From JAKQDH01 sp029558835 (GTDB lineage Bacteria; Planctomycetota; Phycisphaerae; UBA1845), in NCBI GenBank assembly GCA_035356615.1, contig DAOQSN010000015.1, positions 1 to 64,000 of the forward strand: a stretch of DNA of 64,000 nucleotides. The letters are read 5' to 3'. The notes beneath the pieces were generated by a model, which had not been told where the DNA came from, did no database searches, and saw only the letters and a program-made list of their open reading frames with translations. The stretch's first letter is position 1; each line of letters opens with the position of its first letter. Shown in pieces: positions 7,826-16,936 of this stretch. The position numbers and the translations under genes are program-made.

Positions 7826-10061
7826 CGCGGCCGGCAGCAAGAGCGACGCGGCACGCTTCGTGCGCAGCCGGCACGTCCAGAAGATCGGCTGCAATGCCCC
7901 GGTCCAGCAGTCCGGGTGGCAGCAGACTATCGTACTTGCGGCGTTCCTTCGGCTGGACGTGAGCCGCGGTCACAAGCGCGTCCGCCTCGCACGCCATGAG
8001 TTGGGCGATAATCTCCCAGCAATCACCGAGACTTGCCGCGATCTCGATCGCCACGCCGCGGTCGCAAGCCTCGACGTTGAGCCGGGCGAGCTGCGCGAGC
8101 AGCGTTCGCTGAGCCCGCGTGCCGATCCACGTAAACCAGAGGGCGGACCGCGTAGCCAGCCTCAGCAGCGGTCGAATCGTGACGCCGCTCTCGTGCGCGG
8201 CCGCCCGCGCGCAGGCGAGTAATCCCGCGGCCGTCGGGCACAGATACGCATACTCCGTCTGAGCGGTTAGAACCTCTCGCATATGTTGACGAATGCGATT
8301 GTGCACCTCACCAGGTCCGCCCAGAAAGAGGGGTCGCTTGCGGCCGGCTGCGGGGCTAACGTGGATCTCGGCTCGCTCCAACTCAACCAGTGTGATCTTC
8401 CATCGCCGCCCCGCCAGTATGAGGTGCTCCCCCACATTCGGGACGAATCGGAGCGGGAGCGTGCCGATCGCCTGCTGTCCGTGCAGCACCGCGAACTCGG
8501 CCGGGTTCTGGAACGCGGCATAGAAGTCCCGTTCCGCGCGGATGCGCTCTCCGAGTAGCCCCAGGATCAGATCGCCCTCGGGCGTCTGCTCGACCACGTC
8601 CTTCTCGCCAAGCGCGCGGAGCAGGCTCGCAAACACGGGCGGCTCAATTGCCCGGAACGGCCCAGACCGGCAAAGGCGCTCATGGAGTCCGGCAGCGCGC
8701 AGGCCACCGGTTTCGGCGATCACGCTGATAATCTGGTGCGTTAACGTGCTCAGATCGCATAAGGCTGGCCCGAGCGGCTCGACCCAACCCGTTAGGAGCA
8801 ACTCAGTCACGGCGATCGACTGGACCAGTTCGAGATGCAGCCGATCCAGGAGACTTCCTTCGCTTCCGGGGTCGCGGCACACGACGTAAAGACGCCCGAC
8901 GCGGGGTTGCCCGTCGCGACGACCGCTTCGACCCAGACGCTGCTTGAAACTCACCGCCGACCACGGTGGGCCAACCTGCCCAACCATGCGCACGTCGCCG
9001 ATGTCGATACCGAGCTCAAGTGTACTGGAGCAGAGGACTGTGCAGGGCCGGCCACTCTTCAGCTCGACCTCCGTATCCTCGCGGATCTCCTTGGACAGGG
9101 ATCCATGGTGGACGAGGAACTGTACCGGTAGTCGCTCGCGATCGACGATCTCCCGACACAAGTCAGCGTAGATTTCGAGATCGCCTTTGGAATTAGTGAA
9201 CACGAGATTTGTCCGCTCCCGGCAATGCTCGACGATATCCTCGGCCAGCAACCGCATAGGCGCCACTTCCGCCTGATCTGATGTGTCGCCCCGGCCCGCC
9301 TCACCCTGCTGTGCGCCGGCAAGGTAGGCGTGCAGCCGAAATCGCAGTTCCTTACCCTCGGGTGGACTCTCAATCACGGTCACCGCTTGCGGGTCGTCGC
9401 GGTCGAGAAACTCCCGTGCTGCGCTCAGATCGCCAAGCGTTGCTGAGAGGGCCAGGGTCCGAAACGGCGGCCTTCCCGCCGTAGGACCGTGGCGTAGCCG
9501 CGCGAGCAATGACTGCAGGTGAAGTCCACGCTCGCTCCCGAGAAAGGCGTGCAGTTCGTCGATTACGACGAAGCGCAGCCCCCCGAGTAGGCCCAGCAAT
9601 TGCGATGACCGGTTCACAAACAGCGATTCGAGCGATTCGGGCGTGATAAGGAGGATACCGCCGGGCGTGGACAGGAGCCTGTTCTTGTTCGATCCGCCTA
9701 CGTCGCCGTGCCAGCGGCAGACCGGCATGTCAAGGTAATTGCACAAATCCTCGACGCGTCGGAACTGGTCGTTGATCAGGGCCCGGAGCGGTCCGACGTA
9801 CATTGCGCGGACAGACCCCGTCGGTTCGCTGCTGATGCGCGACAGAACGGGCAGGAAGGCCGCCTCGGTCTTGCCGGCGGCCGTCTCGGCAGAAATGACG
9901 ACCGGTCGATCGGTCGTAAGTACGATGCGGATCGCGTCAACTTGGATCGGGCGCAGCTCCTTCCAGCCCATCCTCCAAAGTTGTTGTTGTACGCCAGGCG
10001 CCAGCAGCGCGAACGCGCTACGCACGTCAGAAGCCCGCGAATTCTCATCGGCTGCGCCCAT
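7710..10061 (-). CDS. SF2 DEAD/DEAH-box helicase, BrxHI/Lhr-like
   Basis: 783 residues. Helicase core: LRPIQ near residue 37, Walker A AETAAGKT at 58-65, DELH box at 168-171, SAT motif near 207, and an arginine-finger motif GRSGRRDGQPR in the second RecA domain. The C-terminal part resembles the extra region of Lhr-type helicases paired with DUF2791 ATPases (the BrxHI partner of BrxD). The last ~40 residues are Gly/Asp/Ala-rich and run over another open frame, so the original stop may be lost. It begins 12 bases after the ATPase gene and is the third gene of the operon. It probably moves on or remodels DNA; no nuclease or methylase domain is visible. Confidence 0.85.
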   Translation of the reverse strand: MGAADENSRASDVRSAFALLAPGVQQQLWRMGWKELRPIQVDAIRIVLTTDRPVVISAETAAGKTEAAFLPVLSRISSEPTGSVRAMYVGPLRALINDQFRRVEDLCNYLDMPVCRWHGDVGGSNKNRLLSTPGGILLITPESLESLFVNRSSQLLGLLGGLRFVVIDELHAFLGSERGLHLQSLLARLRHGPTAGRPPFRTLALSATLGDLSAAREFLDRDDPQAVTVIESPPEGKELRFRLHAYLAGAQQGEAGRGDTSDQAEVAPMRLLAEDIVEHCRERTNLVFTNSKGDLEIYADLCREIVDRERLPVQFLVHHGSLSKEIREDTEVELKSGRPCTVLCSSTLELGIDIGDVRMVGQVGPPWSAVSFKQRLGRSGRRDGQPRVGRLYVVCRDPGSEGSLLDRLHLELVQSIAVTELLLTGWVEPLGPALCDLSTLTHQIISVIAETGGLRAAGLHERLCRSGPFRAIEPPVFASLLRALGEKDVVEQTPEGDLILGLLGERIRAERDFYAAFQNPAEFAVLHGQQAIGTLPLRFVPNVGEHLILAGRRWKITLVELERAEIHVSPAAGRKRPLFLGGPGEVHNRIRQHMREVLTAQTEYAYLCPTAAGLLACARAAAHESGVTIRPLLRLATRSALWFTWIGTRAQRTLLAQLARLNVEACDRGVAIEIAASLGDCWEIIAQLMACEADALVTAAHVQPKERRKYDSLLPPGLLDRGIAADLLDVPAAHEACRVALAAGRDGFGCAPSRAEAGDDGATGARAAGGDGSGSDADDGHAT

Positions 10062-10073
10062 CGGTGCGTCTGT

Positions 10074-11447
10074 CTATAGCTTGAAGCTGGCAAGGTCGTC
10101 ATCGTCACCCGCGGGGGCCGTTACTTCACTGTCGGAACTTCCCTGCGTGGACCCATCGTCGTCGTCCTTCGCATCGGCGAGTGCACGGTCCTGAGTGGGC
10201 ACGGCAGTGGTGGCAATCTGTCCGAGCAGAGCCTCCCACCTGGCTTGCGGGTTCTGTTCGAGCACGCTGAGCAGTCCTACGAAGTCCTTGACCGTATCGC
10301 GCGGCGTCTGAAAATAGGCCGCGCCCATCCGCCGCTGGCAATCCTCCAAATACCGCACGATCCCCTCATCCGGCAACACGTACTTCGATTCATCGCCGCG
10401 GGCATGCACGCGGCGAACGTTGTGCAGGAGGACAAAGCAGTCCTCCGGCGTGAGGTTGGCCAACCGCACTACCGGCCCGCCGAAATCCGTCAGGCCATCG
10501 CCAACGAATCGATTCGGCGCCAGCCGCGTTGCCAGAGCCTCGTTGCTGAACAAACCGCGGCGTTTGTCGGCAAGCGCCTCGTCTGTCGCCGCAAACAGGA
10601 ACCCGAGCCCCTGAACGGCGCCCTGGAGCGTATCATTGAGGATGCGGAGAATGGCTTCGTAGTTGTTGTTGCGGGCAACTCTGTTGTTCAGGCGATGAGA
10701 CAGAACGACCAGTTCGTCGATGCACACGAGCAGGCCGGCATACCCGGCGATCCGAACGAACGCGCCCATCAGCTTGAGATACTCATAGAACGAATCGTCA
10801 CCGATGACCGTTCGAACGCCGAGTTCCTGCCTCGCCTCCGTCTTCGTTGTATACTCAGCACGCAACCACCGCACCGCTGCCTGTTGAAGAACCTCGTTGT
10901 GCTCGGCGAACCCGCGGTAGTACGCGGCCAAGACGTTCGCGAAGTCGTATCCGCTTACGTGGTCCTGCAGGGGCTTACAGGCCTCTTGGACACGCGTGGC
11001 TATATCGGCGTCCGACCCGCCGGCGGACTTGACCTCCTGCGCCAGGCCTGCGATCCAACGTTCCACCAGATTGGCAAGGGCACCACCCTCAGGGCGACTC
11101 CGCGTCGCCAGATTCCGCATCAACTCGCTGTACAACGAGCGCGCCTGCCCGCCGGTGCCGTGCAGCCGGCGTTCAGTGGTGATGTCGGCCCGCACAGCGA
11201 CGAGCTTCCGTTCCAGCGCCACCGTTTTGATGAGGTTCAGAAAGAAGCTCTTCCCCGCCCCATATCGTCCCACGACGAAGCGGAGCGCGGCACCGCCGTC
11301 CTCGATACGCCGCAGGTCGTTCAGCAACGCGTTGACCTCGTCCTTTCGCCCGACCTGGATGAGGTGCAGCCCGATACTCGGCACGACACCGGCAGCGAGT
11401 GAGCCGAGAATTGCCGTTCGTTCCCGTTCCGTAATTCGCGGCGTCAT
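10074..11447 (-). CDS. BrxD-like (DUF2791) P-loop ATP-binding protein
   Basis: 457 residues matching the layout of the DUF2791 ATPase of type 2 BREX and related systems: N-terminal IGLHLIQVGRKDEVNALL, Walker A GRYGAGKS at 60-67, LGVRTVI near 209, Walker B LLVCIDEL with D244 and E245, and a long sensor region with LNDTLQG and FLFAATDE. The acidic C-terminus (Asp/Glu/Ser-rich, about 415-455) looks disordered. Its start overlaps the TerB gene by 4 bases (ATGA), implying translational coupling, and the helicase follows after 12 bases. In known systems this family partners an Lhr-like helicase; here a TerB protein replaces the usual PglW/X/Z set. Family is confident; an ATP-driven DNA-linked role is inferred. 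Confidence 0.85.
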   Translation of the reverse strand: MTPRITERERTAILGSLAAGVVPSIGLHLIQVGRKDEVNALLNDLRRIEDGGAALRFVVGRYGAGKSFFLNLIKTVALERKLVAVRADITTERRLHGTGGQARSLYSELMRNLATRSRPEGGALANLVERWIAGLAQEVKSAGGSDADIATRVQEACKPLQDHVSGYDFANVLAAYYRGFAEHNEVLQQAAVRWLRAEYTTKTEARQELGVRTVIGDDSFYEYLKLMGAFVRIAGYAGLLVCIDELVVLSHRLNNRVARNNNYEAILRILNDTLQGAVQGLGFLFAATDEALADKRRGLFSNEALATRLAPNRFVGDGLTDFGGPVVRLANLTPEDCFVLLHNVRRVHARGDESKYVLPDEGIVRYLEDCQRRMGAAYFQTPRDTVKDFVGLLSVLEQNPQARWEALLGQIATTAVPTQDRALADAKDDDDGSTQGSSDSEVTAPAGDDDDLASFKL

Positions 11448-13654
11448 GATGCCCCAAGCTCCTTCAGTAGACCGCTTTCGATAATCAACGCATCGCCGTT
11501 CTCATAGATCAACGGTGAGCCGACGCGCTCGACGGCCCAGTCGTTGATCGCCTCCACCGCACCAGACACCATCTGTCCGTGCTGACGGGCCAGCGCGTCC
11601 ACTTCGGCCCGCGACCAGTTGCCCTTCCTCACAAGCGCCCAAAAAAGGCCGGCGTACTGGCCCGGGACGCACGGCGTGGCACCCCCGCCCGCCGGCTCGA
11701 CCTCTGTTGAACCAGTTTGGGGCCCTGTGCGCAGCACGTCAATGCGTGCGGGACCGACGGTTGTCGCCGATGCGCCCCCCTCGAGAGCTCGCATCGCCGA
11801 CTCAAGGTTCATCGCCTCGGCCAGCAACAGGCTGACCGACCGTGTCTCCTCCAGGACTTGCATGATGCGCGCGCGATCGAGCTTGATACCGACCTCATCC
11901 GGGGGGGGTGGAATCCGTTCTCCCGGCGTCGCCGCCCGACCGGGCACAACCGATATGGGGGCCTCACCAGCGGGCGGCGCCAGCTCGGCGATCGTCGACT
12001 CGAGCAGGTCGGGTGACAGATCCAGCGCACGGTAGCAACGGCGTAGTGCCGCGCGTTCGCTCCTGGTGATCACCCCGTCGATACCAGCCACGGCCACAAG
12101 GAGCCGTCCGAGCGCCTGTCGCCCCTCGGACGTCATCACCGCTTGCAGGCGTTTGCCGAGGCTGGTCACATCAGCGCCGACCTTCAGCAACAGCGTCCGC
12201 AACGCCTCCAGCCGCCGTCGTTCATGGTCGTTGAGTTGAAACGCAGTCTGAATCTGCCCCATGACACGGGTGAGTTCCTCGTCCTGAACCCTTCCATCAG
12301 CCTCGGCGATCTCGATGCCGAGCCGAAGCATGCAGGCCGCGCCACCGTATCGCTTGTAGTCGGCTTCGCCCTCGTAGGCCTGGGGAAACGCTACCAGCAA
12401 CTCATCCCAGGCATAGGCCCGCCCGGAGAAGCGGGCATCAGGCTCCAGCGCGAACCCCGCGTGCTGCGCCGTCGCCACGAGGTCCTTGCTCTGACCGAGC
12501 GTGAGCTTCACCCGCCGCTCGACGCGGAGCAGAGCCGCAAGATCACCGGCGCTGACGAAGGTGTTGCCTACCTCATCCGTACGACTCACGAGCAGGTCGA
12601 AGAAGGTCGAGGCAAGCGGGTGCTCTACGCTCGACCGGAGTTCAGCGGGCAGCGCCTCCCAAGCCTCGGGCGTCAGTTGCTCCGGGCGCCCATCGCGCAC
12701 CACACTGCTGAACTTCCGCAACTCGGCGAGGCACTCGTTCCATATCTCCGACAACCGACGGAACTGACTCGGCAGGCCGAGAGCGTTCGCGATGTGTACC
12801 GCCACTCGTTGGAGGATAGCGCTCGCCGGGCGATACGTGTACGCCCGATCGCGCTTCGCCCTCCTCACCATCATCCCGCGCCCGAACTCTGCCAGGTAGC
12901 GACGCGTAAAGAGCTCGCGGAACTCATCATTCACACGGCGCACCACCACACTTCGTTGCGAAGTAGGGTCCTGCTCAGCCATCACGTAGGCCAGCCACGG
13001 GCACAGTGGATACTCTTGCTCGACGAACCACGCCAGCGCGGCCGCGAGCGTCTCCTCCGTCCAAACGCTTTGGGCATTGACAAGAGCTTCCAGATGCTCG
13101 ACCCGCAGATGTCGCGTATGGCGGGCCACGAGATACCAGAGCAGGCCCGAACTGTAGTTCTGAAAACTCCCACCAGCGCTGCGCTCTGACTGGGCTGCGT
13201 GCATCTTCTTGAGGCGCAAGATCTCCGTGATAACGAGCCCGTGGTCAGCCGCATCGAGCAGCGCCCGGCGTTCGAGCCCGTAATAGTAGATGAACAGGTA
13301 GCCGTCCTCAGTCGGCAATGACTCCCGTCCCAAAGCCAGCCAGGAGAGGTAGAGGTAGCGCTGCTCTGGCGAGAGCCGCTCGTATGACGGCCAGTACGGC
13401 AGTCGGCTAGCCACTGTCGCGACAGCTACCGGAAGCGCCGGATCGATCTGCGACGGATCGAGCGCCCTGTCTTGCAGGCAGCCCGTCCGGACAAGGCCAT
13501 CGAGGAGCGCGTCTTCCGCCGTATACATCGCCACGTTCTGGGGGTGACCCACCCGGGGACCAGTGTAGGTAAGGGGGTCCACAATCTCGAAGTCCCCGAT
13601 CCGCAGCACCTCGCCGCGCCCCACCCAGCGAAATGCATCGAACGACCTCGCCAC
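11444..13654 (-). CDS. TerB-N / TerB / TerB-C multidomain protein
   Basis: 736 residues from a GTG at 13654 with a GGGGG purine run upstream. The N-terminal half (about 70-290) fits TerB-N, with LPYWPSYERLSPEQRYLYLSW and YLFIYYYGLERR. A TerB-like helical, metal-binding domain covers about 430-560 (IEIAEADGRVQDEE and AVAGIDGVITRSER, each with the acidic pattern of TerB metal sites). A Ser/Pro-rich linker then leads to TerB-C (about 610-735; ALVRKGNWSRAEVDALA, LIYENGDALIIE). It is the first gene of the operon. TerB modules are linked to stress and phage-related chemistry, and a TerB/ATPase/helicase grouping has been proposed as a DNA-processing system. It may act as a metal-dependent sensor or scaffold (inference). 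Confidence 0.82.
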   Translation of the reverse strand: MARSFDAFRWVGRGEVLRIGDFEIVDPLTYTGPRVGHPQNVAMYTAEDALLDGLVRTGCLQDRALDPSQIDPALPVAVATVASRLPYWPSYERLSPEQRYLYLSWLALGRESLPTEDGYLFIYYYGLERRALLDAADHGLVITEILRLKKMHAAQSERSAGGSFQNYSSGLLWYLVARHTRHLRVEHLEALVNAQSVWTEETLAAALAWFVEQEYPLCPWLAYVMAEQDPTSQRSVVVRRVNDEFRELFTRRYLAEFGRGMMVRRAKRDRAYTYRPASAILQRVAVHIANALGLPSQFRRLSEIWNECLAELRKFSSVVRDGRPEQLTPEAWEALPAELRSSVEHPLASTFFDLLVSRTDEVGNTFVSAGDLAALLRVERRVKLTLGQSKDLVATAQHAGFALEPDARFSGRAYAWDELLVAFPQAYEGEADYKRYGGAACMLRLGIEIAEADGRVQDEELTRVMGQIQTAFQLNDHERRRLEALRTLLLKVGADVTSLGKRLQAVMTSEGRQALGRLLVAVAGIDGVITRSERAALRRCYRALDLSPDLLESTIAELAPPAGEAPISVVPGRAATPGERIPPPPDEVGIKLDRARIMQVLEETRSVSLLLAEAMNLESAMRALEGGASATTVGPARIDVLRTGPQTGSTEVEPAGGGATPCVPGQYAGLFWALVRKGNWSRAEVDALARQHGQMVSGAVEAINDWAVERVGSPLIYENGDALIIESGLLKELGAS

Positions 13655-13813
13655 AGGTACCCCCAGTCAACACCACAACTGTCGTGTCGCGTTAGCGTAC
13701 GCCTGTACAACCCACCCCTCAAGCGAGGAACGCCGTCGCGCCCGCGCCGAAATGCCCCTCCCGTGCAAAGCACAACCGCCGCGGTCTGGTGTGGACCACG
13801 GCGGTCAGCGACA

Positions 13814-13885
13814 GCGGGTGATGGGACTCGAACCCACGACAATCACGTTGGCAACGTGATGCTCTACCACCTGAGCTACACCCGC
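13814..13885 (-). tRNA. trnG-GCC: tRNA-Gly(GCC)
   Basis: On the minus strand the 72-nt cloverleaf has acceptor GCGGGTG/CACCCGC, D arm GCTCAGGTGGTAGAGC, anticodon stem TCACG/CGTGA around loop TTGCCAA (anticodon GCC), and T arm GTGGG-TTCGAGT-CCCAT. CCA is not encoded. Its 3' end points towards the TerB/ATPase/helicase operon, whose first codon lies 159 bp beyond, a common position for acquired DNA. Confidence 0.97.
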
Positions 13886-13924
13886 ACAGGCCGCGGATCG
13901 GCCGGGGCCGAACCGCAGAGCCGC

Positions 13925-13954
13925 AACGTACCGCACCCCGCCCCCGCGTGTCAA
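13925..13954 (-). promoter_or_regulatory. Promoter of tRNA-Gly
   Basis: Minus strand TTGACA (13954-13949), an 18-base spacer and TACGTT (13930-13925). The -35 is perfect and the -10 is weak (3 of 6). The implied start is about 33 bases before the mature tRNA 5' end. Confidence 0.5.
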
Positions 13955-14107
13955 CCGGTGCCGTTGGCACAACGCCGGGGGTCCGCAGCACATCAGGCGG
14001 CGTCTACTGCTGCCCCGGAAAGGGGCAAGGGTGGGTTCCGACAGAGTCGGGACGGATGGAGTCCGGACGCTTCCCCCGGACCCAACCCGTGGAAGCAGAC
14101 GTAAATG

Positions 14108-14250
14108 ATCCCTCCGCCCCGGATGGGGCGGGAGGAAGTCTGCGTCTTCGGACCCGACGAAACGCACGCGCTCCGCCCCCGATGGGGCGGGAGGAGGGGA
14201 CCGCATCCCAGGCCGTCGTGTTCCTCCGCCCCATCCGGGGCGGCTGGGGG
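14108..14250. repeat. Three CCGCCCC-GATGGGGCGG palindromic repeats
   Basis: Hairpin units CTCCGCCCC-ggat-GGGGCGGGAGGA near 14112, a second near 14172 with a one-base change, and a related unit CTCCGCCCCATCCGGGGCGG near 14226. They are separated by non-repetitive sequence. This is a REP-like cluster in the 600-bp space between the tRNA-Gly and the next gene; the rest of that space holds only the promoter at 14389. Confidence 0.75.
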
Positions 14251-14388
14251 TGACCCGTAACCGACCACGGCTTTCGTTCGCCGGCAGCGAACTTGAACCC
14301 GCGGCTACCAACCTCGGCCCCGCTGGGGCCAAAGTCATCCCGCCCAATCTGTCACCGACCCCTGCGTGCCGGCCAGGTTCAGGCTGGG

Positions 14389-14417
14389 TTGACAGGCCCG
14401 GTGGCCGGCAATAGGAT
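14389..14417 (+). promoter_or_regulatory. Sigma-70-type promoter of the small lipoprotein gene
   Basis: TTGACA at 14389-14394, a 17-base spacer and TAGGAT at 14412-14417 (4 of 6 matches). The predicted start near 14424 leaves a leader of about 70 nt before the ATG at 14494. One of the best housekeeping promoters in the window. Confidence 0.7.
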
Positions 14418-14493
14418 GCCCAGCGTACTGCGACCGGGGATGCGCCCCCGGTCAGCCCCCGCGGGGTAGACCTTCAGAGGAGTACCTGGACCG

Positions 14494-14703
14494 ATGGCTC
14501 GGATTACTTGGTTGGCGATGCTGGGAGTAGTGTTCCTGGGCCTCGGCCTGGCGGGCTGTGCGACGCACACCATGTCGGCCGGCGAGAATCGGCAGCGCTG
14601 GGCACAGGCGTTCCGCCATGACCGCGCCGGGCTGGGCGAGGACTTCGACGCCGTCTGCCTGAAGGACCGGACCTCGCGCCTCTCCCGCTGGCACCCGCGC
14701 TAG
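14494..14703 (+). CDS. Small lipoprotein, function unknown
   Basis: 69 residues. The signal peptide MARITWLAMLGVVFLGLGLAG ends in a lipobox LAGC, so the mature protein starts with the lipidated Cys22 and is only about 48 residues, rich in Arg and His (QRWAQAFRHDRAGL, LSRWHPR). GAGGAG lies upstream of the ATG. It is a single-gene unit with a strong promoter at 14389 and a rho-independent terminator at 14745. Its layout (lipobox, then a short charged tail ending around aromatic residues) resembles the minus-strand lipoprotein at 40969. Export and lipidation are confident; the role is unknown. Confidence 0.8.
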   Translation: MARITWLAMLGVVFLGLGLAGCATHTMSAGENRQRWAQAFRHDRAGLGEDFDAVCLKDRTSRLSRWHPR

Positions 14704-14744
14704 CCCCGTGCAGTCCGGCTGAGGTCGACCTGCCTGCTGGTTTC

Positions 14745-14785
14745 CCCCTGGCCCCGACGGACGGGAGCCAGGGGTTTGCTTTTTC
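14745..14785 (+). terminator. Rho-independent terminator
   Basis: Stem CCCCTGGC (from 14745) pairs with GCCAGGGG (14767-14774), extended inside by further GC pairing, and is followed by TTTGCTTTTT. It separates the lipoprotein transcript from the secretion/pilus locus. Confidence 0.85.
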
Positions 14786-15080
14786 AGGGGTTCCGGCCGG
14801 TCCCTTCGTTGCCGACCGTTCGGGGCGCGGCCTACAATTCGCGGGTTGTTGTCGGATGCCCGCATATGCCTGACCTGCGTGGGGGCATGGGTGTGCCACC
14901 TCCCGGCCACGCGGGGAACACCGCCGAACTCCGCGTGGGTGCATTGAAGCGATGGGCACCGACGTGTAGAATCCGCTCTTGGCCTTGGGGCACAGGGCGC
15001 AGGGCACCCCGGACGGATGCCGAGAGGAATCCCGGCGTCCCCCCTGACTCGCACCCCGCAGCGGCTTTGGCATCGACCTG

Positions 15081-16793
15081 ATGGGCAAGAAACACAAGAA
15101 AGTGGGCGAGATTCTGGTCGGCTGGGGGGTCCTGGACGCCGCCTCGCTCGCCGACGCCTTGGCCTACGCCCAGGAGCACAACAAGCGCGTCGGGGAGGCT
15201 CTGGTCGAACTGGAGCTCTGCAGCGAGGACGACGTCGCCAAAGCGCTGGCGGTTCAATTCGGTCTTGAATATATCGACCTGGACAAACACCAGGTGGACC
15301 ATAGCGCTCTCGACTTGATTCCGTCGAAGCTCATCGAGGACTTGTCGGTGTTGCCGCTCGCGGTGGAGGGGGAGCGGCTGAAGGTCATCGTGACGGATCC
15401 GTTGGACCTGGAGACGTTGGATCTGCTGCGGTTCCGGCTGGGGCGGGAGATCGTGCCGGCCCTGGCGCCGCTGGGCAAGGTGCGGCGGTTTATCGACAAG
15501 TTCATCAGTGCCGACGGGGACGAGCTGTCGCGGACGATGCAGAGCATCGACCAGGACGCACCTGAGAACCAGGAGGATGCCCTGCGGCGGGCGGGAGCGG
15601 AAGAGGACGCCGACGCGCCGATCATCCGCCTCATCAACCTGATCATCACGGAAGCGGTTCATGGGCGGGCCAGCGACATTCACATCGAGCCGATGGGCGA
15701 CCGGGTGCGCGTGCGGTACCGCATCGACGGCGTGTGCATCGTCCGGGACGACATTCCCAAGCACATGCAGGGCGCGGTGACCACCCGGGTGAAGATCATG
15801 GCGGGCATGGATATCGCCGAGAAGCGCGTGCCGCAGGACGGGCGCATCAAAATGAAGATCGGCGGCGGCCAGATCGACTTCCGCGTCAGCGCGTTGCCGC
15901 ATTATCACGGCGAGAGCATCGTCCTGCGTATTCTGCGGCCCGAGTCGGCCATGGTGGGCATTCGGGCGCTGGGGTTTGCTGAAGACACCTATCAGGAGTT
16001 CCAGGAGGCGATCCGGCGGCCCAACGGCGTGTTCCTGGTTACCGGACCCACCGGCTCGGGCAAGACCACGACGCTGTATTCCGCTCTCCAGGCGCTCAAC
16101 CGGCCGGACCGCAAGATCATCACGGCAGAGGACCCGGTCGAGTACAACTTCACCGGCATGAACCAGTGCCAGGTGCACGAGGAAATCGGGCTGACGTTCG
16201 CCCGCATTCTGCGGGCCATGCTGCGGCAGGCACCGAACATCATCCTGGTGGGTGAGATCCGCGACCAGGAGGTGGGCGAGGTGGCCATCCAGGCCGCCCT
16301 GACCGGGCACCTGGTCTTCAGCACGCTGCACACCAACGATGCCCCGTCGGCCATCACGCGGCTGATTGACATGGGCATCAAGCCGTTCCTGGTGGCCAGC
16401 GCGATCCAGGCGATCATGGCCCAGCGCCTGGTGCGCTCGATTTGCAGCGAGTGCAAGACGGTTGATCCCAGCCCGAATCCCTGGACCTTGAAACTGCTGG
16501 ATTTCAAGGAGAGCGAACTGGCGGGCAAGCAGGTCTTCAAGGGGGCAGGCTGCAAGCGCTGCAACGGCACGGGCTACCGGGGGCGACAGGGCATCTTCGA
16601 GTTCGTGGAGATGAACACGGAGCTGCGGGAGCTGGCGTTCAACCGCGCCCCGGTGGGGCAGATCCGCCAGGCGGCGAAGGCGGCCGGCATGCGGACCCTG
16701 CTGGAGGACGGCAAGCTCAAGATCCTGGCGGGCGTGACGACGCCGGACGAACTGCTGCGGATCACGCAGGCGGAGGGTCTGATCGAGGCGTAA
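15081..16793 (+). CDS. gspE: GspE/PilB-type secretion ATPase
   Basis: 570 residues. The N-terminal MshEN/T2SSE_N domain (about 1-150) has KVGEILVGWGVLD followed by RVGEALVELELCSEDD. The catalytic domain (about 180-560) has Walker A GPTGSGKT at 322-329, Walker B IILVGEIRDQE near 387, a His box HLVFSTLHTND, and a zinc site CSEC near 455 with CKRC near 491. These cytoplasmic hexamers power pseudopilus or pilus assembly. It is the first gene of the secretion/pilus locus; a 283-bp gap with a family A repeat follows before pilT. A second ATPase of the same class lies at 18228. No strong Shine-Dalgarno is visible; the ATG fits the domain start. Confidence 0.92.
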   Translation: MGKKHKKVGEILVGWGVLDAASLADALAYAQEHNKRVGEALVELELCSEDDVAKALAVQFGLEYIDLDKHQVDHSALDLIPSKLIEDLSVLPLAVEGERLKVIVTDPLDLETLDLLRFRLGREIVPALAPLGKVRRFIDKFISADGDELSRTMQSIDQDAPENQEDALRRAGAEEDADAPIIRLINLIITEAVHGRASDIHIEPMGDRVRVRYRIDGVCIVRDDIPKHMQGAVTTRVKIMAGMDIAEKRVPQDGRIKMKIGGGQIDFRVSALPHYHGESIVLRILRPESAMVGIRALGFAEDTYQEFQEAIRRPNGVFLVTGPTGSGKTTTLYSALQALNRPDRKIITAEDPVEYNFTGMNQCQVHEEIGLTFARILRAMLRQAPNIILVGEIRDQEVGEVAIQAALTGHLVFSTLHTNDAPSAITRLIDMGIKPFLVASAIQAIMAQRLVRSICSECKTVDPSPNPWTLKLLDFKESELAGKQVFKGAGCKRCNGTGYRGRQGIFEFVEMNTELRELAFNRAPVGQIRQAAKAAGMRTLLEDGKLKILAGVTTPDELLRITQAEGLIEA

Positions 16794-16831
16794 CCAAGGC
16801 CGGCGTACGTGTTCGGCGTCTTCGGCGTTGG

Positions 16832-16936
16832 GGGTGCCCTGCTTTGCTGCGACCGGCGTCGCGGGTAAGCCTGTCTCGGCAGCGGCGGCACCTGCCCACC
16901 CCCGCCTGGGGCGGGTCGGGGCAGGGCTCCCGTGCC
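16832..16936 (+). repeat. Family A element, diverged copy
   Basis: Starts GGGTGCCCTGC and contains GCGACCGGCGTCGC, CGGGTAAGCC and TGCCCACCCCCGCC; the right end (GGCTCCCGTGCC) has drifted. It fills most of the gap between the first secretion ATPase gene and pilT, so it may influence expression across that gap. Confidence 0.65.

Noticed and set aside
10245..11402. 385-residue plus-strand frame opposite the BrxD-like gene
   Set aside because: Shadow frame; the minus strand has intact Walker A and B motifs.
6511..13885. Integrated island bounded by a direct repeat of the tRNA-Gly 3' end
   Set aside because: I found no repeat of the tRNA 3' end on the far side by eye and no integrase; the island idea rests only on position and gene content.
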